64,000 nucleotides of DNA, taken from assembly GCF_030272615.1 (NCBI RefSeq), contig NC_081410.1, forward strand, positions 566,637,152 through 566,701,151. The letters are read 5' to 3'. Numbering within the stretch: the stretch's first letter is position 1; each line of letters begins with the position of its first letter. This document shows positions 1-13,080 of the stretch, piece by piece. The notes beneath the pieces are model-generated. The model was not told where the DNA came from, ran no database searches, and was given only the letters and a program-made list of their open reading frames with translations. The DNA is from Cryptomeria japonica (lineage: Eukaryota > Streptophyta > Pinopsida > Cupressales > Cupressaceae). Both the position numbers and the translations under genes were made by a program.

Positions 1-104
1 TTCAGCATGCCCCTCTTTCTTACAAAAGCCACATGTGGGTCTTTCTTTCTTATAACAATTTTGTTCACTTTGCGCGAGTTTCTTACAAAAGGTACACGTG
101 GATA
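1..104 (-). pseudogene. Copia gag zinc-knuckle fragment (runs off left edge)
   Basis: On the minus strand this translates to a gag-type zinc knuckle, C-G-F-C-KKEG-H, followed by the left window edge. A second, degenerate knuckle (C-T-F-C ... C, with the His position replaced) lies just upstream in the reading direction. The same sequence recurs at 56090-56187, where the downstream part of the knuckle is present but one Cys codon has become a stop. The piece therefore belongs to a Ty1/Copia-like gag. The junction with repeat module M falls near 105. No full gag can be read here. Confidence 0.55.
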
Positions 105-985
105 ACAATAGCTTTAGGAGAGCCATGGGCTAGACGAAGTGGTTTGAGATTTGCCCCTTTTTGTTATTTGAGCTTCTCAGTTCCATGCACTATTTCGTAC
201 ACACGAAAACTTACTCCACGTGACCAATAGAAACGTCTTCTATTTGCACAATCCACTAACGAAAAATTGGTAGGTTAACGAAAATGAAAAGCAATTCTAA
301 ATTGTGTAGAATTCACTCCAAGTTCTCTGGAATGAGTCTACATAAAACTAGAACATAAACTACTTTGAAATGGATGTTTGAATATACGGTAGCAACTCTT
401 TTTGGAAAAACTTTGGTTGAATTAGTTGCATGGATGGTCTACCATTTTATTTATTTGAATTACAATTGAAGGAGATGTGAATCTCGGATATATGCCCCTT
501 ACGTTATCTATATTCATCAACGACTAATGACAATTAATGTTTAGTCAAAACTATACAAAACGACTATAAATGTTTGACTCGAGTAACTATCCGGTCATGA
601 AAAGCAGCATGGACAAAGCCCGTAGTACGAACAGTCTTATACAAAACGCTTTAAATGATATTAATAAGAAGAAGAATCTCCAGCAAATGTCTCGTGCAAA
701 ATTACAATCGCTGTGAAAATTCAACGTTGAATGCTATTGTCTTCCTCTTCAAAATTTTAGGCGGCATACGAATTCGACATCCTCCCAGCTGTTGAGTTTG
801 ACAACGAGAGAGTGGAGGTTGAAGATAAAATAGAGAAGAAAATCTAGATGAAGTGAGAGTAACCAATCAATAGTTTTAAGGGAATAAGAAAGCATCAGAG
901 TTATCTTGTCGAAAGGTTTAACAAAGATTGATTATCTAATTCTCGATCAATCGATTGGTAATTGCCCTTGGAACTCTTGTATTAC
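105..985 (+). repeat. Dispersed repeat module M, copy 1
   Basis: About 880 bp that recurs almost collinearly at 56188-57055 and in part at 43825-44250, with inverted or partial copies at 14.1-15.1 kb. Shared landmarks are a start at GGATAACAATAGCTTTA, the string TTAGTCAAAACTATACAAAA, and a 3' part containing TCAACGTTGAATGCT (721-735). That last block and the GCTG-TTGA(G/A)TTTGACAA stretch after it are also found in the 5' flank of both PME copies (18626 and 52145-52159). The module therefore carries PME-upstream-like sequence. It contains no convincing ORF; the 65-codon frame at 33-230 is not supported by any similarity. Confidence 0.75.
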
Positions 986-3700
986 TTATTACTCAACTTT
1001 CTATGGGTTACCCTGCTATCTCTTTGGCCGTGGCCCCCACTCGAAAACCACTCTTCTTTATGATACTACACAACCTCCAAAGAACCCCAAGACAAAGCAC
1101 AAAAGCCAACTAACATAAGGAGTTCAAAAAAAAAACTAAAAGACAATATGATTGAACAAACCTTCTACCATAGTTAAACCAATTGGAGGTGTGAAATGAA
1201 CAACTAGTCTATCCAAAAAACAAGACCAAAACCACAATAAAGCATGTACGACCACAACCAAAACATAACCAACTCAACTTGCACAATAAACTGATATTCA
1301 ACGACATGCCATTATGAGACAAGAATGACTTTACCAAATCAACACCAAAAATTCACCAATCAGAGTAAACATTCAAATGAATCTACTTGCACTTTAAATC
1401 ATCCATGTTAAGGAATCATAACAATCACTCAAAATATACTTAAAATCTAATGTCAACTAATTGCAACTATTTCAATAACTGACTCTTTCATGATGATAAA
1501 ATCCACATTAAGGAATAACACATCAAAAGGGTCCAAGTAAACATACACCCCAAATAACTTTGCTCAATACTTGATTTTAAACCACACACCTTAAAGGAAT
1601 AACAACAACTCGTGGCCTAATTAAACCATCATTTATAAACAAATATATAATCATTTCAATTTAAGCCAATTTGTCTATAACAAATACCATTTGAATTCGA
1701 ATTTCAAATTACTAACAATAACATTTAAAATACTTTTGAAAACTAAGTTCAATATTTAAATCAAAATAATCTTTTCCAAATTAAAATCATTTCGACTAAC
1801 AAAAATTGATGGTTATTCCTATAGCCTTTGTTTTCACAAAATCATTTACTATTATATCCAATCAAATTTAACATTCTCTTCATTTACCTAATTTAAAATA
1901 CATAGTATAAATATATATTTATATATTCAATACTAAACTGATATTTCTTTTAAAAACCGAATTTCCTCTATCACCATTTTCCGAATAAAAATTAGAAATT
2001 ATAAATATATATTTAAATTGAATTAAAAACAATATAAAATAGTACCCATTGCACAGGAAATAACATTTACTATGATTTTTTTTTCACTGAGTTTTTTTTT
2101 TTTTACACAAAAAAACTCATGGCAACAATGCATTTCCAGCACATGTATTCAACTACTCAATTGGCCCTAACGCTAGGAGAATGGATCCAATTCAATCCAC
2201 AAATGATATTTTCATATATAATATCATTAATCCACATAATAATTTCATATTTAAAACATCAGATTCACATTTTTTTTAAAGTCTAAGGAGACCAATAACC
2301 AAGTTTTGGAGGCCATCCACCATTGATGGACCTCCAAAAACTCAAAAAATTAAAACTTCCCAAATCAAAAAATCCTTAAACCCCATTGGTTGATGGGTGA
2401 ACAACATCACACTTTTGAAATAAAATTCACTTTCCCCAAAGCAACTCTCATTTTAAAAATTGAAATATACAAATTCATATCTAAACTAAAATCCAATTTT
2501 CAAGTTGGAGAAAGGTTCTAAATCCATTTGCTATCCATTTGCTATCCATTTGCAACAAAAATTACACAATTTCATACAAAATCAAGGGATAAAATCAAAT
2601 AAAACTCACCTTCAAGTTGAAGAATTTCAAAATGAAACATGGAGCCAAAGACTCTGAAAGAACTCACGAAAATTGAGTAGCAACAAGAGTTTTTCCACTC
2701 AAATCCAACAAGCTCCTACCCACAAAATCTCTTCAAGCAAATCCTTCCCAATAAAAAATTCAAAAATCCATTGTAGGGTTGGAAATCTCCAAATTTTGGA
2801 AAATAATACTAATTCTTCAAATATGCATAACACACAGTTTATTCCACCATATGGTAATAAATAAATACTCTAATTTTGCTAGCTTAATAGAATTTGATTT
2901 ATCAAATTACAAAAAAAATGTTCTTTTTTTTTAAAACAATTACTCAAGCCAAATATAATTGAACTTTCACTAATAATTCATCATTCACTCTAACTTAGAC
3001 AATTAAAAAAAAATTTATTAACTAATTAACCACAAAAATGATTCTAATATAATTTATTCTTAATTGCCTTTAATCAACACAACACATATTAAATTCCCCC
3101 TAACTACTCAAGAAGAGAATAATTAAACACACAAAACTCATAACACTCAACACTCAACTGAATCCAAAATAGAACATGACACACATACCAATGTTGGAAA
3201 AGTGGCCTACTTGGCAAATCGACAAGGCAAACAAAATATTGACGATGCTCACAATTGAGCAAGGCTAGGGTTAACATTAGGACCTTAGAACTACCTCCTC
3301 TACTTCCATTAGGTTAATTAAGTACGCTCAGACCTGTGGAACCAGGTGGAGACGATTCCTCATACCTACACGGTACTTGTACCTATAATTTCCTGCATCA
3401 CCGAACCACGTATACATATATACACAAACACAATAAACACACTGGTGAAGGAGAATCATGACGTTCCCTGTCTCACCAAAGTGAGTCAAGGAAAATCATC
3501 TACTCGTACCCCATACACTTTCACACAACATGACAACATATACATAAATCAACTTTCACATAATGTAAATCTCTTAGTCCATCATTAGTAACACATAAAT
3601 AAACTTAACATTTTATAATTTATAAAGTACAATGCAGAAGCAAAGTTTACAACTACTCAGCAATAAGAAATATTGTATATTCAATATCTATTCTTCAATG
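985..3700. repeat. Long repeat family R, partial copy A1
   Basis: Collinear with 58805-61500 over roughly 2.7 kb, with small indels. Its first 0.9 kb is also collinear with 8640-9535. AT-rich, with no coding capacity seen. In copy B an extra stretch of about 34 bp (near 60253) is missing here near 2432. The left junction at about 985 is abrupt: module M continues differently at 57055. The most economical reading is one end of an LTR-type element or of a tandem unit of about 7.65 kb. Confidence 0.7.
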
Positions 3701-6700
3701 TAAAATAACACATAATCATATGCACCTAGTCACATTGCAAAGCATAACAAAAGAATAACACACCACAATCACAATAAATCAACCATCCACGTAAGCTACA
3801 TAAAAGTAAACCTTGGTCAAAGAGGTCAAAAAGATCTGAACAGGGTAGGGGTACTACATTCTCTCGCACTAACGTTCGACTTACTCCTGGAAGTCGTAAG
3901 GGTAGGATGAAAAACAAGGACATCTAAGTCATCACACTCACATATCATAACCCAAAATCATAACTCAACTTAAGGAGAATTGCAATCCATAAAATCAATA
4001 TAATAATGTATAGAAATCAACATCCAAGTCATCTAACTTAACAAAAAGATTTCCCTCCTTTACGAAATCAATTAGTTAACATTGAATAATCTTCCTTTTA
4101 CGTTCCTTAATTACAAAAATCAATGCATTAAAAGAATTACAACAAGTTTCATTATCTCGAATTACCTAGATTATACATACTAACACCTTATTCAGCTTCT
4201 AGGAACTACTATCCCAACTTACATTCATACAAGAAAATATCATCTATAGGAATCCTTATCCAAAAATATTCATATCATATTGTATAAAGCATAATAACTT
4301 AGTCTATCCAATCATGGAAACATTTATTTTACATCAATAAGCATCATAAAATGATATTTACATGTCTACTGCAACATCCTAATTATAGACACTTCTCTGT
4401 ATTCCTAGGTTAAGCACAACATACTCTCAAATTGAACTTTAAAATTCAGTCATAACTAATATTGCACACTACCTCTAAGGTACATAATGCATACAAACTA
4501 AGGGAATAAAGGTTTAGGGTGCAAACTCACGTCAATAACAACATCAAAACATCATTCTGGATACAAGATACAACCTCATACAAAAGAAGAAATGAATATA
4601 TAATTACCTACATTCAACCATCTAAGGTCTACTTGATTCAATTAGAACTCTTGTAGGATTTTCAAACACTCAATGAGCCATAAGTCTACAGATCTTTAAT
4701 AATTATCTAAAGCTACCACATTATTTACTAGGTCCAATTCACACGTCTTTCTACTACATTTTATAATTCAAACGATTTCAAAAAAATTCATCAAAGAAAA
4801 AACACTAATTTCCTTAACTAATCTCGTTATTTAATTAGTTACCTCATTATGCCTAGAATAACTCTCTGTGGTGTTCTCCCTTAACCCACTATAAGAGGTT
4901 CAAGTTAATGTGATAGATATAACACTTAACACATAGCTAGGGCCAGCTATTACAAACATTCAAAATGCCCGACGTCATCCAAATGATGATCGCCAAATAT
5001 GATGATAAATAAGAAAAATGCTAGAAATTTCGACAATCAACAAAATCGAAAACATGACAAGTATCAAATTTAAATAAAAAAGGAACAAGAGTTTAGTGGC
5101 CATTTTGCCATAAGAAATATTAAAAGAAAATGCTAGCCCCTTAGCCACAAAACACAAGTTAAAAGATAGTCAAAACAATGTCGCAATAAAACAAAAATAA
5201 CACGGAACAAAGTTACCATTTTCAGCCACATCATAGGGAGTAACCACTACACTACTTCCAAGATCACACGTCCTGAGTGTGTTAGAGAATGAACCATAGA
5301 CACTAAGGCTATTAGTCTAACTACTATACTTTAATACCATGCAATCTTAGTTCACAAGTGTCACCTTCCCAACATTATCGTTTATCCATATTACTAAAAT
5401 TCATAAATCGAATAAGATAAGGAAGTAACATCTTTTATATATTTTCACGAACCCAACACAACAATCTTGTAGTTCTTAACAATTACACAAAGGTTTTACG
5501 AAGCTAAGAATTCTATTTCCAAATAAAATGGAATCACAAAATATCAATTTCCTATTCTCGACACACACTCTATATGCAGTGATAAAATTTTATCTTAACC
5601 AATACTTTTTTTTTCCCCCTTCATGATTTATCAATCATCTAAGCTACATGGATTACCTTTAAAATCTATGCAAAAAGTATTCCATTTACTTAATTACTCG
5701 ACATTATGCACTCATAGGCAAAACAACCCACTTTGGTTCTCAATGCAGAATGAAACAGACACTCCTTAATACATGCCTCTAAATATTCATTGCAACCAAT
5801 CAATCAGTGAAAACTTTAGTTGCTAATATTCGCCAATTGGTTATTTTTTGAAATTTGGGAATCAAAATTGGCTAATAATTTTAACTTTTAAGGTGACCCA
5901 AATCGCCACATTTCTACAAATTTTTATTTTAATCTTATTTAAATCGCTAGAGAATTTATTTTATTAATTTTTTTAACTTAAAGATTCGCCACAATATTTG
6001 ATACATGATTGGATCATATTCACCAACATTTAATAATTTATTGTAGAAATCCAAATTAATTCACCAATAATATATCATAATTATTAGTTACTTTAGGGTT
6101 ATATCAACATTATATTAACAATCTCTTGTTTCCACCATTGATTTAAAATATAATCTAATGACTTTCATTGTATTCCATGAGGTAAAATGTACCTATAAGT
6201 TGGAATGCTTGTGGGGTTTGAAATTGCTTTTGAATTGTTGACTTGAATGAAAACCAATAGTCTAAAAGCAATTTTTAGCCCCATGAGTATTACAAATTAT
6301 TTGTAAATTTTATCTCACAAAATAGAAAGAGGGCTATTAGATTATTTTATGTTAATGGTAGAAACCAAAAATAGTATAGTCTAACTCTTAAACTCATTAA
6401 TGATTTCAACCTTCATGCCTTTATTTTTTTTATAAAAGATTATTTTTAAATAAAAGGAAATGAAATATTAATTAATGCATACAATGATTATTTTCCAAGA
6501 TTCGCCAATATTTTCTACCAAAAAAAATTGATATAAACAAATTTGCCAATAAAATTTATTTTTTTTATAAAAAGAAAGATTTACCAATAAACATTATTAT
6601 TATTATTAAAAAAAAATTAATATTCACCAAGATTTTATACAATTTTTTGAAGGAGGGTTTATTAAAGTTATCACCGCAATCAATTATTTCTATTTAAGTT

Positions 6701-7380
6701 TTAATTACATCATTTAATAGCATTTCTTTTAATCTTCATAACTAGATAAAGAGAGAAGAGAGATAATTTTCGATAGTCAATCACTCCACACATATGCACG
6801 TAATCTACAAGTTCACACAAGTAAGACTAAATTTCTCCCTATATGCCTATCATCCTTATTGTACTATTTTTCATTTCATTTCTGATATAAAAGAATATAA
6901 TTTGTCTTATCATGATATTTCCTTACATTAATGATGCCACTAATGTCTTAGTCTCCAAATGAGAATAATAAAATTCCAATCTTTCCTTACATGCTAACTT
7001 CAAGCAAAACACTCATTACTCTTAATTGATAAAAACACATCATTAACTATGACTATTCATTGAATGTCAAAACATGACAAGGAGAAGGAAAATTGAAATT
7101 ACCATTTATCTAATATGTGGTTATGTAGGCACATCAAACATGTTCTACATTTACACATTCTATTTATACATAGTCAATTCAATATGCCCACTGCAATTGC
7201 ATTATTGTACTATTCTTACAAGTCATTATCCAAGTTGATCATATAAAACACACAATGAGATCCTTAATAAAAACACTTCCAATTCCCTCCTATACCACTA
7301 CACATAATCCTTTACCCATCAAAGATATCTTCTAACATTCAAGTACACACCAACCTCTCCAAGATATCTTCTAACCCTAA
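3700..7380. other. Gene-free interior between the two partial R copies
   Basis: AT-rich DNA found once in the window. No reading frame resembles a known protein; the short minus frames at 3726-3923, 4975-5157 and 7319-7537 show no domain. Around 5825-6640 a short motif of the form ATTCGCCAA/ATTCACCAATA recurs about ten times. Just before the next R copy, the 15-mer AAGATATCTTCTAAC occurs twice (7323 and 7361). If the flanking R copies are LTRs, this would be the eroded internal region, but no primer-binding site, gag or pol could be read. Confidence 0.4.
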
Positions 7381-9535
7381 AGGAAACTACTAAAAACACT
7401 CGAAAAGAGTGCAAATCATTTTTTTTTAATAAGAACTCACTAATGTACAAGACATACATTGCAATAGAAGTTGCAATAGCAAAAAACTTAAAACAAAATC
7501 TTAAAAGGTTTCCAATGAAGATTACTCGATTAATCAATGAACATTAAGGTGCATTAATCCAATTAACAATGAGATTGATTAAACCTACTCATGATAGAAT
7601 GATTAAATTCCACAAGAGATTAAACTAAGCATGAATGAATATATTCATCTGTCATTTGTTATATTACATCGCTAAATATACATTCATTATAATCCATATT
7701 ACTGCATTTAAATTAATAACTTCATACATACAATTAATATTAATATCACCTAAATTACATTATACAATTTGACCATAATATCGTTCATACATCCAAAATT
7801 AAAAGGAACCAGATGAACACATACACCATACAACACCAATTGATATCGAAGTTCACCCCTAATGGGCTACATCTTCGGGTCCGCTTCAAGTGCAAGACCC
7901 TTCTAATAAATAAAACATGAAAAATACATAAAGTTTACATCAATTACAACCTGCCATGAAGGCTCACATAAAAAAATGATACAACCAACCACATAAGGGT
8001 GCAAGATATACATGAATGATCCGAGCAGAACAAAAGGATCCATTTGAAACATGGAATGGAGTAAATACAAAAATAACAACTAGAGCACCTGCAAAGCTAA
8101 TCCATTGCAAGAAGGCACGAACAAAATACACAATGGAAAGTGGCACTACCACCCGACCATGTGGCCCAAAAAGGAACCACCCCTCCGTGCTACGAGATAG
8201 AACTAAGGCCCTCAAGCAAGCCATAACAAAGAATCACATGGTCTCACATGTACATCAAGCACTCACCCAAGACATAAGCATATAAGCATGACTCTCACAA
8301 GAGTGCTCCAAGTAAAGGGAACACATGACTATACACTAGTGAGCATAAGGTAGGAGTGTCATCACATAGCTAGTATGGTTTACCCTGGTAGGCCTCCATA
8401 GGCCCCGACCCCAATCCTGGGTTACCCTAGTAGACTCTCCTGAACCTCCGGCCCCCATCCATGTCTCCTGTGAACCCAACAAACCTTTCATGAAGACAAG
8501 GTAGTTGGTTTGCCATTCCAGGCCTTCCCATTGCATCTTGAGTCTGTACTAGCACTCAACCAAGAGAGGGGCACAATTTATCTTGATTAATGTTTGTAAA
8601 ACCCAACCCCCCATTTTTTAATTAAGTTATCACTTATTACTCAACTTTCGATGGGTTACCCTGCTACTTCTTTGGCCACGGCCCCCACTCGATAGCCACT
8701 CTTCTTTATGACACTACACAACCTCCAGTGAACCCCAAGGAAAAACACAAAAACCAACTAACATTAGGAGTTCAAAAAAAAAAGCTAAAAGACAATATGA
8801 TTGAACAAACCTTCTACCATAGTTAAACCAATTGGAGGTGTGAAACGAACAACTAGTCTATCCAAAAAACAAGACCAAAACCACAATAAAGCATGTACAA
8901 TCACAACCAAAACTTAACCAGCTCAACTTGCACAATAAACTGATATTCAACGACATGCCATTATGAGACAAGAATGACTTTACCAAATCAACACCAAAAA
9001 TTCACCAATCAGAGTAAACACTCAAACAAATCTATTTGCACTCTAAATCATCCATGTTAAGGAATCATAACAGTCACTCAAAATATACTTAAAATCTAAT
9101 GTCAACTAACTGCAGCTATTTCAATAACTAACTCTTTCTTGATAATAAAATCCACATTAAGGAATAACACATCAAAAGGGTCAAAGTAAAAATACACCCC
9201 AAATAACTTTTCTCAATACTTGTTTCTAAACCACACACACCTTAAACGAATAAAAACAACTCATAGCCTAATTAAACCATCATTTATAAAATAAATATAT
9301 AATCATTCCAATTTAAGACAATTTGGCTATAACAAATACCATTTGAATTTGAATTTCAAATTAATGACAATAACATTTAAAATACTTTTGAAAACTAAAT
9401 TCAATATTTATATCCAAATAATATTTTCCAAATTAAAATCATTTTGACTAACAAAAATTGATGGTTATTACTATACCCTTTGTTTTCACAAAATCATTTA
9501 CTATTATATCCAATCAAATTTAACATTCTCGTCAT
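7380..9535. repeat. Long repeat family R, partial copy A2
   Basis: Collinear with 57550-59705 in copy B. From 8640 onward it also matches copy A1 (985-1870). Similarity to both ends abruptly at about 9530, inside AACATTCTC. A1 lacks the beginning of the unit and A2 lacks its end, so together they give a repeat period of about 7.65 kb. The 8395-8540 part is GC-richer than its surroundings. Confidence 0.7.
7964..8224 (-). other. Small hydrophobic ORF in repeat R (86 codons)
   Basis: A minus-strand frame of 86 codons starting MACLRALVLSRSTEGWFLFG, with two hydrophobic stretches. The corresponding frame in copy B (58114-58398, 94 codons) is open over the same span, with about a dozen amino-acid differences and no frameshift. 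I do not recognise the protein. Conserved openness in two copies of an otherwise non-coding repeat is the only argument for function, and chance is possible because the segment is short. An opposite-strand frame at 8016-8285 overlaps it. Confidence 0.2.
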
Positions 9536-12500
9536 ATTGCTTATGTTGCAAGGGTTGTTTATAGTAACCCTTTTAGAGACTTTGATTTAGTGCCTTCATC
9601 AATATTCCTCCTCGTTTACCTATGAAACTCCAAATTGACTACATCAATGAATCTCCTAACTATAGAACCCACAAAATTTGCACAACATGAGACAACATAA
9701 AGTGTTTCCAACATCCTTGTACAATGAGATACCTTTCCTCTGAAAGTCCACATTTCCTCTGAGTGTGCCTACTACCTTATCTAGTCTGCACATAAGACAT
9801 CTTTCCTATGAAAGTCCACATTTGAACTTCAATTGTGTCTAATGCCTTGTGCAATGCTATGGAAACAATCCCTCCTTTAGTAGGTACAAATCACCATCAA
9901 ACATGAATACACCAAGTGTACCCACAAGAAAACCTATCCCCCATTTCTCCTTGAAGGGACACATAATGTCAAGCCCCTTCTTTTCTTCAAGGACACACAT
10001 GGAAAAGAATGTGCTTCTCCTGTTTTCTGTAGGGTCAACAATAGAAAATAATATGCTTCTCATGCATGAATCACCCCTAAGAAAGAAGATAACTCCGGAT
10101 GATATGTCCTCTGCCTCCATTACCTCTAACCTCTAATATGACTTGTTTAAAAAAAGGTATTCCTCATCTTTTTTTGTTCACCACCTTCAATGTAGTGGTT
10201 TCATCTTCAATCCTTCAAGTGAAGTGCTCAAGTTGAATAACCATAAAAAAATGTTTTGTTTTAGAAAAGAAACATTTAGGGTCTACCTCAAATAATGAAG
10301 TTGCAAAATATTTATTGTCTTCAGATGAACAGGTAAATGAACACATGCATCATAAAAGATGAAAGCCAGCCCATAAAAAATGAGGTCATGCTGAAAATAG
10401 AAAACCTCACACAAAGGGTCTCGCTTGCCAAACAAATTGTCATGTTAGTAGATTAAAATGACTTTAAACACAATCTATATCAACATAATTTATCCTACTA
10501 AGGAAATATGGCAATCCCTCCAAATCTGTAGATGAAAAGACAGGACAAAGCAATATCGTCACAGTAGAAAAGACAAAATGAGGCCTTTAAATGGTGCATC
10601 TTGCACAAATGAAATATTATGCTCTATAGATCACAATATATAGATCTGCATGTTGTGTCCAACCAAGATCGATTTTCCATATCACAATGAGAAGGATTTG
10701 TACAACGGAACAAGGAAATTTTTCACGAAGGTTTCTGCATAGGAAAATATCTGGTTTTTGTATCACTGTGTTGCTACATTATATGTGACATGAAAAGGAG
10801 AAAAATGACACCATACAAGGTACAACACCTTTCTTAGAGGAATTTGATAATAATGGATAGAACAAATGCCTTTCTTAGGCTCATTGCAACTAAGAAATAC
10901 TACTCCATTTGTTAGATTAAAGAAACCTCAACTGATTTCTTTTCTTCATAAGTTTTGAGCTTTCTAAAAGATGCAAAAAACCCTTATTATTAATGAACAA
11001 GAATTTTTCATGTGGTCGCTAGGAAAAAAAAATGGCACCAAGTGATAATCAACCATGCACTTACTTCTCTGATGATAAATGATTACATGCAGGATCTACA
11101 ATTGTAACTGGAAAAAAAATAAAGCATGGCTTATTTTTCTCACAACATGTCATACACACATCTTCAATAGAGACAATACAACTTCATGTAGAGATACTAC
11201 CTCTTAGAATAGTGGTAATGTAGTTTAAGAATAGACATGTAATTCATCTAAGACTAGTGACACACAAAATTACAGTTGTAAGAAAGAAATGAAACGTGCA
11301 TAAGCAATCTTATCCCCTTAAGATTATCTAGAAGATGGAGTAATCTACACTAACAAACTAGACTCAGAACCTTTACAAAAAGTATTTACCAAAAATAAAA
11401 TTATTATAATGTTATATTATCTTACTAACGAAAAAGGAAAAAGAAAAGAACATCCACTCACAAGAGCTCCTTATAAGTATGTGCAATATAAATAACCTTT
11501 ATGTAGCAATCAACTCTAGACAAACCATATAACGAGTACATAGGTATTTCATGGTAATAGGTACCCAATTTATGTTACTTATCAACTATATTACATTTGT
11601 ATTCATGGGCTCATTCCTAGTTGTGATCACATTATTATCTTTTAGATCTTCCTTTTAAAGATTCAGATATTTCCTTGAACTACAGTTGCAGAAGTATTCC
11701 TAAAGAAATACAATAAATATTTAAAGATGTTGGTCACAAAAAATGATGAATCTTAATATTCATCTATCTCCATGTATTCATCCATCTTTCTTATATTCAA
11801 GAATTCATTAATTCTTTTAGCTTCAACAAATGATTTAGGGCTTGAATCTTATGTAGAATGGATGGTATTGATTCATTTTCCTACAACATGGAAATTTCTA
11901 TACAAAGTCCATTCCTTTTCTTCTTTTCTACTTCATATAACAAATGAGAGAAACTCTTAAATGAAATCAAATCTAAGTGCCTTGAGATGCACATTTGATC
12001 TCACACATTCATCATTCGCAACCAACACTTGATCTTGTACCATTGAAAAATATTCAATTTCAAAGAACCTGAGAGCCTAAGGGAACTAGAGTAGCAAGTT
12101 ATGCATTAAAATATATTAATCCATTGAGATGTGTTAAAATAAATATTCTCCATTCAAACTCTTTTAGATAATAACAATGAATAGGAGGAAAGGTTGTTGG
12201 AATCAAAATTTGAGTTGGATCACTCAAGTTAACTCCGAGGAGATAGAATGAGGTGTACATTAAAAAGAAACAATGGTAAAAAAAAATTAACTATTCTTTT
12301 GTGAATAATATATCTTCCTTTGTAATGACATGTACAAGTTCCCCTTAAGAGATATCAAGCTAGAAAAACTCCCCAATGCTACTCATCAAACCTATAAAAG
12401 GGAAAGGATCTCTAGCATCAATAGGTAATGTAGTCACTAGTGTGCTAGAGATCTCCCTTCCACGTTTAGATTCTTTACAAACATATTCACTAAAAAAACA

Positions 12501-12860
12501 TTGGTCCATATAGAGTGGCCTCTTATTAGGTATAAGTGACTCAAATTGGATCTCTTAAATGCATAGCAATATTCCTTTGATTTCTTCTTCATGTCTCTAT
12601 TTCCAAAGATAACTCCATACTATATCTTCCTCTCGTTTTCCTCCAAGGAATGCTTTAGCTTATGTAATTTAGTAATAAACAAACTAATTTCTCCAAAGCA
12701 TCTCTCTTACAAAGACAATCTGATTATTCCACTCCAAAATTTCCATTAGCCCCTTATTCTTAGAAAAAAAAATGACTAGATATATGTGATATTTCTTTAT
12801 TTCATCTATGTCTTGATTTAAATTTTATACTTCAACAAGTATCTTAAATTTAGTGTTCCT
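9536..12860. other. No recognisable gene; probable decayed repeats
   Basis: AT-rich sequence with many stops in all frames. Overlapping frames at 9849-10136 (+) and 9857-10120 (-) are mirror images of each other and resemble no known family. A short internal repeat, CCTATGAAAGTCCACATTTG and its variants, occurs near 9735 and 9798. The minus strand of 12300-12780 has short open stretches interrupted by stops, which could be an old coding relic, but no motif is readable. Confidence 0.35.
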
Positions 12861-12864
12861 AATG

Positions 12865-13080
12865 TATATGTCCTCTTTGTCGGCATATTGCATTAGAATA
12901 AGTTGCATATAATAGTTTGTTGGTTGCATACCATAGTTCTAGAGCTGGTTGATCAGTTTTAAAACTATTTGTATTGCCTATATAAAGGCTTGCATTGTAA
13001 ATCCAATTGTATTTGAATTCAATCAATAGTATTAAGTTCTGTTTTTGGTTTTTATCCTATTTTTCTCTCATTTGGATCAA
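12865..13080 (+). promoter_or_regulatory. LTR-like promoter / transcription start block
   Basis: A TATATAAAGG box (about 12979-12988) is followed by GCTTGCATTGTAAATCC, ATTCAATCAATA and a T-rich stretch. This is the U3-R-U5 layout of many plant LTRs, and also resembles a simple plant core promoter. No second LTR copy and no convincing primer-binding site were found nearby, so it may be a solo or truncated LTR. No downstream coding region could be identified. Confidence 0.3.

Noticed and set aside
9849-10136. Paired + and - frames of 95 and 87 codons
   Set aside because: They are mirror frames over the same bases with no motif; neither has a supporting neighbour or copy.
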